Positions 7,699 through 17,200 of a DNA stretch of 64,000 nucleotides are shown one piece after another (the stretch's first letter is position 1; each line of letters opens with the position of its first letter). This stretch comes from DASWOJ01 sp964250755 (GTDB lineage: Bacteria > Pseudomonadota > Alphaproteobacteria > Acetobacterales > Acetobacteraceae). A program made the position numbers and the translations under genes. The notes beneath the pieces were generated by a model that worked only from the letters and a program-made list of their open reading frames with translations, ran no database searches and had not been told where the DNA came from. Location of the stretch: the NCBI GenBank assembly GCA_964250755.1, contig CAXUHB010000013.1, positions 36,505 to 100,504 on the forward strand. The letters run 5' to 3'.

Positions 7699-9168
7699 AT
7701 GTTCGCAAACGAGACCGCTCACGACACCGAGGATGACAAGCTGCATGAGGAATGCGGCGTGTTCGGCGTCTGGGGCGTCACCGACGCCGCCGCCGTCACC
7801 GCCCTGGGCCTGCACGCCCTGCAGCACAGGGGCCAGGAAGCGACGGGCATCGTCAGCTACGACGGCGTCCGCTTCCACTCCCACCGCGGCCTGGGATTGG
7901 TGGGTGACAACTTCAGCAGCGCCAAGGTGATCGCCGGGCTGCCCGGCCCCAATGCCGTAGGCCACAACCGCTATGCCACCACCGGCGACACCATCCTGCG
8001 CAACGTGCAGCCGCTCTATGCCGACTTCGAGTTCGGTGGCTTCGCCGTTGCCCACAACGGCAACCTGACCAACGCCCACATCCTGCACCGCCAACTGGTC
8101 CGCCGCGGCTGCCTGTTCCAGAGCACCACGGACTCCGAGGTGTTCGTCCATCTGATCGCCATCAGCCTCTATTCTACCGTCGTGGACCGGCTGATTGATG
8201 CACTCAAGCAGGTGGTCGGCGCCTACTCTCTGGTTGCCCTGTCCAACGACGCCCTGATGGGCGTGCGCGACCCGATGGGGGTCCGCCCCCTGATCCTGGG
8301 CCGCATCGGCAACGAGGGCACGGGCGGCTGGGTGCTGGCCAGCGAGACCTGCGCGCTTGATATCGTCGGTGCCGAGTTCATCCGCGACGTGGAACCCGGC
8401 GAGATCGTCGTCATCAACGACAAGGGCGTCCACTCCATCAAGCCCTTCGGCGCCAGCAAGAGCCGTTTCTGCGTGTTTGAATACATCTACTTCGCCCGCC
8501 CGGACTCCGTGATGGAGGGCACGCCCGTCTATGACGCACGCAAGTCCATCGGCGCGGAGCTGGCGCGCGAAAGCCATGTGGACGCCGACGTGATCGTGCC
8601 GGTGCCGGACAGCGGCGTGCCCTCCGCCATGGGCTTCAGCGCCGAGTCCGGCATACCGTTCGAACTGGGCATCATACGCAACCACTACGTCGGGCGCACC
8701 TTCATCGAACCCACGGACAGCATCCGCAACTTGGGCGTGAAGCTGAAGCACTCCGCCAACCACTCGGTCCTGCGCGGCAAGCGCGTGGTGCTGGTGGACG
8801 ACAGCATCGTCCGCGGCACCACCAGCCGCAAGATCGTGGAGATGGTGCGCGCTGCGGGCGCCGCCGAAGTCCACATGCGGATATCCTCGCCGCCCACCAC
8901 CCACTCCTGCTTCTACGGCATAGACACGCCCGAGCGCGGAAAGCTGCTGGCAGCCCGGCACAACGTGGCCGAGATGGCGCACCTGATCGGCGCCGACAGC
9001 CTGGCCTTCGTGTCGCTGGACGGCCTCTACCGCGCATTGGGCAAACCCGGCCGGGACGCCGCCAGGCCGCACTTCTGCGACGCCTGCTTCACCGGCGAGT
9101 ATCCCATTGCCCTGCCCGACATGGTGGACAGCGCCGACCGGCAACTGAGCTTGCTGACCGAACGTTGA
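7699..9168 (+). CDS. purF: Amidophosphoribosyltransferase
   Basis: First committed enzyme of purine synthesis: glutamine plus PRPP to 5-phosphoribosylamine, 489 aa. An 18-residue propeptide precedes C19 (HEEC-GVFGVWG), which becomes the N-terminal nucleophile after processing. The glutaminase motif LHALQHRGQEATG and the PRPP loop VVLVDDSIVRGTT are intact. I chose the ATG at 7699, just after an AGGAG (7687-7691) and 10 bases after the cvpA stop, over the much longer upstream frame that only shadows cvpA. Confidence 0.97.
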   Translation: MFANETAHDTEDDKLHEECGVFGVWGVTDAAAVTALGLHALQHRGQEATGIVSYDGVRFHSHRGLGLVGDNFSSAKVIAGLPGPNAVGHNRYATTGDTILRNVQPLYADFEFGGFAVAHNGNLTNAHILHRQLVRRGCLFQSTTDSEVFVHLIAISLYSTVVDRLIDALKQVVGAYSLVALSNDALMGVRDPMGVRPLILGRIGNEGTGGWVLASETCALDIVGAEFIRDVEPGEIVVINDKGVHSIKPFGASKSRFCVFEYIYFARPDSVMEGTPVYDARKSIGAELARESHVDADVIVPVPDSGVPSAMGFSAESGIPFELGIIRNHYVGRTFIEPTDSIRNLGVKLKHSANHSVLRGKRVVLVDDSIVRGTTSRKIVEMVRAAGAAEVHMRISSPPTTHSCFYGIDTPERGKLLAARHNVAEMAHLIGADSLAFVSLDGLYRALGKPGRDAARPHFCDACFTGEYPIALPDMVDSADRQLSLLTER

Positions 9169-9899
9169 TGGGCACCCTTTCGGGCCTTGTGGCCCTTGTG
9201 ACCGGTGCAAGCCGCGGCATCGGTGCCGCGGCGGCGGTCGAATTGGGCCGGCGCGGCGCCCACGTCGTCCTGTTGGCCCGCACGCAAGGCGGGCTGGAGG
9301 AAACGGATGATGCGGTGCGCGCCGCAGGCGGCACGGCTACCTTGCTGCCGCTGGATTTGCAGGACGGCCCCGGGCTGGACCCGGTCGGCCCGAGCATTTT
9401 CCAACGCTTCGGGCGGTTGGACATCCTGGTCCACGGCGCTGGTGCCCTGGGCAAGCTGACCCCGGTGCCGCACATTCAGCCCAAGGATTGGGACGCCGTG
9501 GTGGGCGTGAACCTGGCCGCCACCTGGCGCCTCATCCGCACCTGCGCGCCGCCGCTGCAAGCTGCCCCAGCCGGCCGCGCCGTGTTCGTCACCACCGGCA
9601 TCGCCTCGGCGCCCCACGCCTACTGGGCCGGCTACGGCGCCACCAAGGCGGGGATGGAGCATCTGGTCCTGACCTGGGCCGCCGAGTCCGTCACCACCAA
9701 CCTGCGCGTCAACCTGTTCGACCCCGGCCCCGTCGCCACCCGTTTGCGCGCTGACGCCATGCCCGGCGAGAACCCAGCCACTCTGCCCAAGCCGGAGGAG
9801 GTCGCTCCGGCGCTGGCCAATTTGTGCGAGCCAGGGGACGTGCGGCATGGGCAGCGGGTGGCGGTTGCTCCCTCTCCCTCTAGGAGAGGGCCGGGGTGA
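9168..9899 (+). CDS. Short-chain dehydrogenase/reductase
   Basis: Classical SDR of 243 aa with the dinucleotide-binding TGASRGIG at residues 13-20, a central HGAGALG region and the catalytic YGATK motif. It starts with an ATG that shares one base with the purF stop (TGATG). The substrate is unknown; a YciK-like role is possible. The last ~13 residues (VAVAPSPSRRGPG) are encoded by the intergenic repeat beginning near 9869, and the stop codon is the TGA inside that repeat. The original C-terminus has evidently been replaced or extended by repeat insertion. Confidence 0.9.
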   Translation: MGTLSGLVALVTGASRGIGAAAAVELGRRGAHVVLLARTQGGLEETDDAVRAAGGTATLLPLDLQDGPGLDPVGPSIFQRFGRLDILVHGAGALGKLTPVPHIQPKDWDAVVGVNLAATWRLIRTCAPPLQAAPAGRAVFVTTGIASAPHAYWAGYGATKAGMEHLVLTWAAESVTTNLRVNLFDPGPVATRLRADAMPGENPATLPKPEEVAPALANLCEPGDVRHGQRVAVAPSPSRRGPG

Positions 9900-10020
9900 G
9901 GGAAGCCGCAACCACCGGGTCCTGACTGAAGCAGCGCCGATCCCGCGCTGCCGATGGACGAAGCTGCCCTTGCAGCCTCCCTCACCCCGGCCCCGTTCCC
10001 AGAGGGAGAGAGAGGCGGCA
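9866..10020. repeat. Inverted pair of CTCTCC/GAGAGGG intergenic repeats
   Basis: Two palindromic copies face each other, at about 9869-9905 (TCCCTCTCC...GGAGAGGGCCGGGGTGAGGG) and about 9977-10016 (CCTCCCTCACCCCGGCC...GAGGGAGAG), with roughly 70 bases between. The layout resembles REP/BIME-type mosaics. It separates convergent genes, where it could also act as a bidirectional terminator. Confidence 0.8.
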
Positions 10021-10027
10021 ACAATCC

Positions 10028-11323
10028 CTACTCCGCCGGGTAAGCGTCGGGTGCCCGCTCCAGCTTGGCGTCGTGGTTCAGCACCAGCACGATCACCATC
10101 GCCACAGCCCCGAACGCCGCCAGACACAGCAGCCCGCCGTTGTAGCTATCGGTCTTGTCCTTGATGTAGCCCATCAGATACGGCCCCACGAAGCCCGACA
10201 GGTTGCCGACCGAGTTGATGATGGCAATCCCGCCCGCCGCCGCCGCGCCGGACAGGAAAGAAGTCGGCAGCGTCCAGAACACCGGCAGTGCCCCGAACAC
10301 CCCGCAGGCCGCAACGGACAACGCCACCATCTTCAGCGTCGGGTCTGGCAGCAGCGTGCTGACCCCGATTCCAATGGACGCCACCGCCAGCGCGACCGCC
10401 GTGTGCAGCTTGCGCTCGCCGGTCCGGTCGGAGCTGAGGCCCCACAGCACGATGGCGACGGTGCCGACGACATACGGGATCGCGGTCACGAAGCCCGTCT
10501 GCAGGTTGGTCAGGCCGAACCCCTTCACGATCTGCGGCAGGAAGAAGCCGATGCCGTAGTTGCAGGCGACCGCGCCGAAATACACCATCGCAAGCGCCAG
10601 CACCTTCGGGTTCAGCAACGCCTGCACGACCGAAAAATGCTGCGCCGCCTCGCGCTGCCGCCGCTCCTGCTCCAAGCGGCCCGCCAGCCACTCCCGTCCG
10701 TCCGCCGGCAGCCATTGCGCGTCCACCGGCCGGTCCGTCAGGTAGTAGAACACCACGACGGACAGCACGACCGCCGGCAGCGCCTCCACGATGAACAGCC
10801 ACTGCCAGCCGTGCAGGCCCATCGCACCGTCCAGGCCCAGCAATGCGCCGGACACCGGGGCGCCGAACACGGAGGACAGCGGGATCGCCGCCATGAAGAA
10901 CCCGATGATGCGTCCGCGGTATGTCGCCGGGAACCAAAGCGTCAGGTAGAAGATGATCCCCGGGAAGAACCCGGCCTCGGCGATCCCCAGCAGGAACCTC
11001 ACCAGGTAGAAGCTGTATTCTCCCTGCACGAAGGCAGTGGCCCCCGACAGGACGCCCCAGCTCACCATGATCCGCGCGATCCACTTCCGCGCACCGAACC
11101 GTTCCAGGAACAGGTTGCTCGGCACCTCGAACACGAAGTAGCTGAGGAAGAAGATGCCCGCCCCGAACCCATAGGCGGTCTGAGAGATGCCAAGGTCCCG
11201 GTTCATCGTCAGCGCCGCGAAGCCGACGTTCACCCGGTCCAGGTATGCCACAAAGTAGCAGAGTATCAGGAACGGCACGAGCCGCGTGGTCACGCGGGCG
11301 ATCGTGCGGGTTTCAAGGTCCAT
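10028..11323 (-). CDS. MFS transporter, anion:cation symporter type
   Basis: Inner-membrane major facilitator of 431 aa with about 12 membrane helices. The N-terminal pattern RLVPFLILCYFVAYLDRVNVGFA and the segment SQTAYGFGAGIFFLSYFVFEVPSN are typical of the ACS family, which takes up organic acid anions such as tartrate, glucarate or phthalate by proton symport. The start ATG at 11323 has an upstream GGGAGGA on the minus strand and begins the recognisable domain; the longer upstream frame runs into the IS. The substrate cannot be told from sequence. Confidence 0.92.
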   Translation of the reverse strand: MDLETRTIARVTTRLVPFLILCYFVAYLDRVNVGFAALTMNRDLGISQTAYGFGAGIFFLSYFVFEVPSNLFLERFGARKWIARIMVSWGVLSGATAFVQGEYSFYLVRFLLGIAEAGFFPGIIFYLTLWFPATYRGRIIGFFMAAIPLSSVFGAPVSGALLGLDGAMGLHGWQWLFIVEALPAVVLSVVVFYYLTDRPVDAQWLPADGREWLAGRLEQERRQREAAQHFSVVQALLNPKVLALAMVYFGAVACNYGIGFFLPQIVKGFGLTNLQTGFVTAIPYVVGTVAIVLWGLSSDRTGERKLHTAVALAVASIGIGVSTLLPDPTLKMVALSVAACGVFGALPVFWTLPTSFLSGAAAAGGIAIINSVGNLSGFVGPYLMGYIKDKTDSYNGGLLCLAAFGAVAMVIVLVLNHDAKLERAPDAYPAE

Positions 11324-11486
11324 CGGCGCATCCTCCCAAGGTTGGGCCCGCTTGTGCGGGCGCAGGTTCGGCCTCATGCGAGGCCGCTTCTCAAGCAGGA
11401 ACACGGTTTGGCGACAGAAACGCAAGCTGGAATCCAACAGTCCGTTGGGAAAGCCTGGTTGAGTAGAGGATTGATGGCTGGCAAGC

Positions 11487-12342
11487 ATGTCGCATCGTGG
11501 CGAACTGTTAATTGGGACTGCCTGGGTTTGGACGGACGAGAACAGGCCGAGGTATGACCGCCGCGGGCAGAGATATCCGAGCGGCCTGACGAACGAGGAG
11601 TGGGCGGCGCTGGAGCCGTTGCTTCCGGTGGCCCAGGGCCAGGGGCGCCCACGCACGCACGCACGTGCTTCGCAAGGTCACGAACGGCATCCGCTGCGTG
11701 CAGCGATACGGCGTGCCCTGCGACGCGGTGCCCAAGGACCTGCCGCCAGGCAGCATCTGCTACGACTACTGGCGCTTGTTGACGAATGGCGGGCACCTGG
11801 ACAGGATCAACCACGTGCTAGTCATGGCCGACCGGAAGCAGGCAGGGCGGGAGGCCAGCCCCACCCTGGCCATTGTCGATGCGCACTCGGTCAAGTGCGA
11901 CGCGCCCCCAGGCGAGCGAGGGTATGACGCCGCAAGGAAGGTGCTGGGGCGCAAACGACCCGCGGCGGTGGACATCGACGGCCGGCTGCTTGCGGTCAGC
12001 GTCATACGGGCGGACATGCAGGATCAGGATGGCGGCATCGACCTGGTGCGCCGTCTTTTGCGGCTGTGCCCCTGGATCAGAACCGTCGTGTTGGATGGCG
12101 GCTACAAGAAAATCTTCATGGAAACCGTGCAGGCTATCGCGGGCCGGGCGGCCGAGATGGTGAAGCGGCCAGAGTTCGCGAAAGGCTTTGTGCTGCTGCC
12201 CAAGCGCTGGCGCGTAGAACAGAGCATCGGCGCCCTGACCATCTCGCGCCGCCTCAAGGTCGACCACGAAACGCTGACCCACGTCTCGGCCACGATCATC
12301 CTGTTCGCCTCTATCGGGCGCCTGCTCGCATCACTGACGATG
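11487..12342 (+). pseudogene. IS5-family transposase, frameshifted
   Basis: The N-terminal part (YPSGLTNEEWAALEPLLP, GRPRT) is in one frame. The rest (LPPGSICYDYW, QAGREASPTLAIVDAHS, VLDGGY, VEQSIG) continues from ~11665 in another. The break falls at a CACG tetranucleotide tract (about 11650-11664), where one extra unit would cause the observed shift. DDE-type acidic residues are visible in IVDAHS, VLDGGY and the VEQSIG region. No stop ends the frame at the normal position, so it runs out of the element. It also contains four of the eight RTCGAY hexamers I found in the window, which marks it as foreign to the local sequence style. Confidence 0.85.
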
Positions 12343-12363
12343 CGGTGCCCTTTCAAAGGGCTA

Positions 12364-12681
12364 TCAGGGCGCGGAGGCCTTGGCAGCATCCCGGCGCCGT
12401 GCCTCATCGTATTCCTCGCGGGTCAGGCATTCCGCGCCGTAACTTATGTAGCCCTGACTGCAGTGGGTGTGCGTGCAGACGTTCCTGTATTCAGTGCGAT
12501 AGCCTGTGGACTGGCAGTAGCCGTTGCCATACCTGGCGCAGTATGGCACCTGCACGGGCTGCCTCTCGTAGCGGTCGCATTCCGTGCGGAGCAGGCCACA
12601 CGCGGCGAGCATCCCGACAATCAGGACAATTGCAACCCGCGAAGGCCATCCGCAGCAAGCCTCTGTCCAGGTCAGATCCAT
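12364..12681 (-). CDS. Small cysteine-rich lipoprotein
   Basis: A 105-aa reading frame with a convincing lipoprotein signal peptide: a hydrophobic VAIVLIVGMLAAC with lipobox LAAC, cysteine at about residue 28. The mature part holds six further cysteines spaced among Tyr/Gly/Arg-rich sequence (TEC, PYC, GYC, NVC, THC, EC), so up to three disulfides in the periplasm are plausible. No family recognised. It lies antisense to the out-of-frame read-through of the transposase and between two copies of the transposase 3' end. It may be a native gene hit by the IS or a passenger. Confidence 0.7.
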   Translation of the reverse strand: MDLTWTEACCGWPSRVAIVLIVGMLAACGLLRTECDRYERQPVQVPYCARYGNGYCQSTGYRTEYRNVCTHTHCSQGYISYGAECLTREEYDEARRRDAAKASAP

Positions 12682-12735
12682 TCGGCCTCTCCCGCCGGAA
12701 GCCTACCAGCGGCGGCCTGATCCTTGCAACTACGA

Positions 12736-12817
12736 ATCGGCCGCGACCATCCTGTTCGCCTCCATCGGGCGTCAGTTCGCGTCACTGACTATGCAGTGAC
12801 CCTCTCCCAACAGGCTG
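12736..12817 (+). mobile_element. Second copy of the IS5 transposase 3' end
   Basis: The block 12736-12790 repeats, with a handful of mismatches, the 12286-12339 block that encodes ATIILFASIGRLLASLT; here it encodes ATILFASIGRQFASLT followed by a stop. The terminal repeat at 12802-12817 follows directly. It is a direct repeat of about 54 bp flanking the lipoprotein gene. Confidence 0.75.
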
Positions 12818-13007
12818 TAAGATGGCAATTTTTATCTTCCTTTCCCTCTGGGAAAAGGCCGAGTAAGGGGATCTTGGCTGCGGAGCGGGGCACAGTCAAT
12901 GCCGCTGGAGCAGCGTTGAAAGCGGTTCAGACCGGTGTTCGGGGACCCCTCACCTGGCGTTGGTCCGTTTCGAGGCCCAGCCCCGGAATAGGAGGCAAGA
13001 GGCAACC
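12818..13007. other. Gene-free stretch with a degenerate repeat copy
   Basis: Contains a decayed copy of the CTCTCC-type repeat (12839-12866, TTCCTTTCCCTCTGGGAAAAG) and, about 80 bases further on, a weak inverted partner (GGGACCCCTCACCTGG). Nothing else recognisable. Confidence 0.45.
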
Positions 13008-13511
13008 CTACCCCCCATGCCCCAACGCCTCCACCAACTTCGCCTTCGTCATCCTCGACCGCCCGGCAATCCCGTGCTTGGCGGCCCGTTCCATCAGCTC
13101 CGCCTTCGACAACGACTCAAGCCGCGCATCCGCCGTCTTGGCCGCGACGTCTCTGGGCTGGGCCGAGAACTGGTGCCCAGCAGCCAGGTCCGCCCGCTTC
13201 TTCTCGGACGTGCGCGCATATTCCTCGTCCGTCAGCGCCTCGCGCGCCTTCTTGGGTAAGTAGCGCTCCCCGGTGTCCAGGCTCTCCTCGCCGGACTTCG
13301 TGCCCCACTTCTCCTTTGTCCACTCGGCCAGGTGGTTGTGTGGGTCCTTGCGGCCCTTGTAGCCCCCGCCCTCCGCCTTGTAGCGCTGCACGGCCATCTG
13401 CGCCTTGCGGGCGGACCACTCCCCGGCGTGCCCGCCCTTGTCGCCGGCCGTGACCTCCGTCTTGATCCGCTCCCACAGCGCGGGATCGGTGCGGTTTGCG
13501 GTGCCTGCCAT
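13008..13511 (-). CDS. DUF5872-like protein with C-terminal Rho_N/SAP-like helix pair
   Basis: A 167-aa basic, hydrophilic protein. Residues ~5-105 match the DUF5872 pattern (DPALWERIKTEV, GDKGGHAGEWSARKAQMAV, YKAEGGGYKG, RYLPKKAREALTDEEY). The end (LESLSKAELMERAAKHGI...MTKAKLVEAL) looks like a Rho N-terminal/SAP-type helix-extension-helix, often a nucleic-acid-binding element. A DNA- or RNA-associated cytosolic role is inferred. I chose the ATG at 13511 over an upstream in-frame start because the domain begins right after it. Confidence 0.82.
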   Translation of the reverse strand: MAGTANRTDPALWERIKTEVTAGDKGGHAGEWSARKAQMAVQRYKAEGGGYKGRKDPHNHLAEWTKEKWGTKSGEESLDTGERYLPKKAREALTDEEYARTSEKKRADLAAGHQFSAQPRDVAAKTADARLESLSKAELMERAAKHGIAGRSRMTKAKLVEALGHGG

Positions 13512-13658
13512 CCTGTGTCTCCCAAGTTTTCCGGCCAACGCCGCGGCCCGTGCCGGGTTGCCGTGGGCGCACCTTGCGGGCTGCAAGGGATTACCGGCTT
13601 GGCGTGGCCGGGCTGGTGTGGCAGTCAGGCCCCGTTAACGCCGCCCAGGAGCTGCCCC

Positions 13659-14177
13659 GTGTCTCTCAAGTCTCTCGCGCCCCTCGCGGCCGTCCTCGCC
13701 CTCGCCGCCTGCAACTCGACCAAGCCTCCGGTGCTGAGCGCCTCCGACCCCCGCAACGATGGCATCGCCAAGACCTGCACGCCCACCAACCCCGACTTCA
13801 CCAAGCCTGGCCCCTACAACGCCGCGATCACCATGACCAACGACGGCTGGTGCGGCGCCTTCGCGGTCGAGCGCGACGGCCGCCCATACGTCCTCGGCCT
13901 GGTCCGCACCCGCCCGAGCCACGGCCGCGTCCTCATCCAGAAAGTCGAGAACGCAAGCCGCGTGGAGTACACCCCCAACACCGGCTTCACGGGCAGCGAC
14001 ACCTTCACAGTCGCGCTGCGCCCCAACCAGTCCAGCGCCGAGGACATCCCGATGGCCGTGTCGGTCAACGTCACGCAGGGCGACCGCCCGGCCGTTGCGG
14101 CCCCAACCGCCGGCCCCGCCCGCTCGTCTGCAGCACCCGCTGCCCGCCGCCGCCGGTCCAGCGCCCCGGCGCGCTGA
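13659..14177 (+). CDS. Lipoprotein with a cadherin/Ig-like 'SDTFTV' domain
   Basis: A 172-aa protein starting at a GTG preceded by CAGGAG. The signal peptide SLKSLAPLAAVLALAAC ends in lipobox LAAC at about residue 17. The middle carries a beta-sandwich motif VEYTPNTGFTGSDTFTVAL, as in bacterial Ig-like/cadherin-type repeats. The last ~30 residues are Ala/Pro/Arg-rich. It is presumably an outer-membrane lipoprotein. The role is unknown; similar small proteins occur in many Acetobacteraceae, which is recollection rather than something checked here. Confidence 0.78.
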   Translation: MSLKSLAPLAAVLALAACNSTKPPVLSASDPRNDGIAKTCTPTNPDFTKPGPYNAAITMTNDGWCGAFAVERDGRPYVLGLVRTRPSHGRVLIQKVENASRVEYTPNTGFTGSDTFTVALRPNQSSAEDIPMAVSVNVTQGDRPAVAAPTAGPARSSAAPAARRRRSSAPAR

Positions 14178-14250
14178 CCCCGCCGGCTCCGTCCGCATCC
14201 GTCGAGGGCCAAGCCGCATCCAGGCTTGGCCCGGGACCGGGCGGGCCAGG

Positions 14251-17200
14251 CTACTCCGCCGCCGGCACCGCCCCCACCTGTCCCGCCCCGCCCCGCATCA
14301 CCCCAGCCGGTTCGGCCCCCGTCGGCTCGGCACCAGGCCCGGCCCGCCGCCCCGCCGGCACCGGCAGGTCCCGCGGTGTCAGCACCCGCCCGAACAGCCG
14401 CCCCACCAGGCCCGAGGCGTCATCCATCAGCGTGTAGAACGACGGCACGAACACCAGGGACAGCACGGTCGAGACGATCAAGCCCCCGATCACTCCAATG
14501 GCCATCGGCGACCGGAACTCGCCTCCGTCGCCCACGCCCATCGCGCTCGGCACCATGCCGGCCACCATCGCGATCGTCGTCATCACGATGGGCCGCGCCC
14601 GCTTGCGCCCGGCGTCCAGGATCGCCTCAACCCGGCCCATCCCCGCCGCCCGCCGCTCGATGGCGAAGTCCACCAGCATGATCGCGTTCTTGGTCACGAT
14701 GCCCATCAGCATGAGCACGCCGATCACGACGGGCATGGAGATCGGGTTGCCCGTCAGCAGCAGCGCCAGGATCACGCCGCCAAGGCTCAGCGGCAGGGAC
14801 AGCAAGATCGTGATGGGCTGGAACACGTTGCGGAACAGCAGCACCAGCACGCCCAGCACGATGGTAAGCCCCGCCCCCATCGCCAGCCCGAACTGCGAGA
14901 ACACCTCCGCCATCACCTCGGCGTCCCCGCCGTTCTGCAGGCGCACGCCCGCCGGCAGGCCCTTCGCCGCCGGAAGGGCGTAGATGGCCTTCAGAGCGTC
15001 CCCCAGCGCCACGCCGGGCTGCAGGTCGGCGCCCAGCACCACGCGGCGCACGCGGTCGTAGCGCTCGACGCTGGACGGCCCCTGCCCGAGCGCCACGTCG
15101 GCCACTGCCAGCAGAGGCACGGCGATGCCGCCGTTGCCCTGCACTTGCAGCGTCTCGATGGCGGAGATGTCGCCGCGTAGCGCCGTGTCCACCTGCACAC
15201 GGATCGGGATCAGCCGGTCGCCGTCGCGGAACTTGGCCAAGTTGGCCGGGACGTCGCCGATGGTGGCGATCCGCACGGCGTCGCTGATCGCCTCCGTGCT
15301 GACGCCGAACCGCGCGGCCTCGTCCCCCCGCGGCGTCACCCGGATTTCCGGACGGTCCGACCCGGCGCTGGGCGCGACGTTGCCAAAACCGGGCAGCCGG
15401 CGCATCCCGCCTTCCAGCGCCGCCACGGCGCGGTCCAGCGCGGCGGGGTCGTCGCCCAGCACGGTGACGGACAGCTCGCGCTCCCCGCGGTCGTTCACGT
15501 ACCAGCCGCGCACGTCGGGCAGCGCGGCCAGGCGCCGGGTCAGCTCCGCCTCGACCTCCTTCTGCCTGCGGACGCGGGCGTCCTTGGGCACCAGGTTCAC
15601 GATCATCTTGGCCCGGCGGATTTCCGCTCCCGCCCCGGTCGGCGTCGTGCCGCCGACGACGAACACCGTCGTCACCTCCGGGATGCGCCGGAACTCGGCG
15701 GCCACCACGTCCGTCCGCGCCCGCGTGTCCGCGAGGGTGGAGCCGGGCGGCAGCTCGATGGACAGCACCACGCGGCTCTCGTCCGGCGGCGGGATGAAGC
15801 CGGTGGGCAGCAGCGTCGTGGACCAGATGGATACGCCGAACGCCGCCAGCCCCGCCAGCAGGGTCAGCCCGCGCCAGCGCAGCGTCGCCTGCAGGAAGCG
15901 GGTGTAGGCCCGCATCACCCAGCCGTCCCGCTCGTCATGCGGCGCCACCGGCCGCATCAGGTAGGCCGCCATCAGCGGCGTGATCAGCCGCGCCACCAGC
16001 AGGGACGCCATGACGGCGGCGGCCACCGTCAGCCCGAACTGCTTGAAGAACTGCCCGGCGATCCCGCCCATGAAGCTGACTGGCGCGAACACCGCCATGA
16101 TCGTGAAGGTGATGGCGATCACCGCCAGCCCGATCTCGTCCGCCGCCTCTACCGCCGCCTCGTACGGGCGCTTGCCCATGTGCATGTGGCGGACGATGTT
16201 CTCGATCTCCACGATGGCGTCGTCCACCAGGATGCCGGTCACGAGCGTGATGCCGAGCAGGCTGACGAAGTTCAGCGAGAAGCCCATCAGCTGCATCGCC
16301 GCGAATGCCGGCAGCACGGACAGCGGCAGCGCCGCGGCCACCAGCAAGGTCGCCCGCCAGTTCCGCAGGAACACCAGCACGACGATGGTGGCCAGCACCG
16401 CACCCTCGATCAGGCCGTGCATGGCGGACAGGTAGGTGCCGCGGGTGGCGCGCACGCCGTCGTCAATGACGGCGTATGTCACCTCCGGGTGCGCGCGCTG
16501 CAGCGCCTGGATGCGCAAGGCCACGGCGTCCGCGACGCTCACGTCGCTGGCGCCCTTGGCGCGGAACACCGCGAAGGACACGACCGGCGTTTCCCCGTTC
16601 ATGCGGGCGAAGTCGCGCGGCTCCTCGTAGCTGTCGGCGACGCGGGCCACGTCGGACAGCCGGACCTCGCGCCCGCCGGGCAGCACCAGGCGGGTGGCGG
16701 CCAGGGCGTCCAGGGTGCGGGCGCCGGCCAGGGTGCGTATCGCCTGCTCCTGGCTGCCGACCTCGCCGCGCCCGCCGGACAGGTCGGCGCTGGTAGCGCG
16801 GAGCTGCCGGTTCACGTCGCCGGCAGTGATGCCCAGGGACGCCAGGCGGTCCGGGTCCAGGCTGACGCGGATTTCCCGCGTCACGCCGCCGATCCGCTCG
16901 ACGCGCCCGATGCCGCGCACCCCTTGCAGGTCGCGCAGCACGGTGTCGTCTATGAACCAGGACAGCCCTTCCAGCGTCATGCCCGGCGCCGTCGCGGCAA
17001 ACGTCTGGATGCTCTGGCCCACGATGTCTATGCGCTGGATCACCGGCTCGTCTATGCCGCGCGGCAGGTCGGAGCGTATTTTGCTGACGGCATCGCGCAC
17101 GTCGTTCAGCGCGCGGTCAGTGCTGACCTCCAGCCGCAGCTCCACAACCGTCTGGCTCACGCCGTCGGTGACGCTGCTTTGGACGTGCTTTACGCCGGAC

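Larger units (their letters stand above)
11438..12817. mobile_element. Decayed IS5-family element enclosing a lipoprotein gene
   Basis: An imperfect terminal inverted repeat (about 13 of 16 bases) pairs 11438-11453 (CAGTCCGTTGGGAAAG) with the complement of 12802-12817. Inside are a frameshifted IS5-type transposase gene, a first right-end-like sequence (~12346-12365), a minus-strand lipoprotein gene and a second copy of the transposase 3' end. No clear target duplication was found. It could be one IS with a captured gene, or a complete IS beside the stump of a related one. Confidence 0.55.

Noticed and set aside
9866..10020. Repeats considered as a CRISPR array
   Set aside because: Units are dispersed, palindromic and in inverted pairs without regular spacers; no cas genes are present.
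12066..12788. 240-codon plus-strand frame through the IS region
   Set aside because: Out of frame with the recognisable transposase and without any motif.
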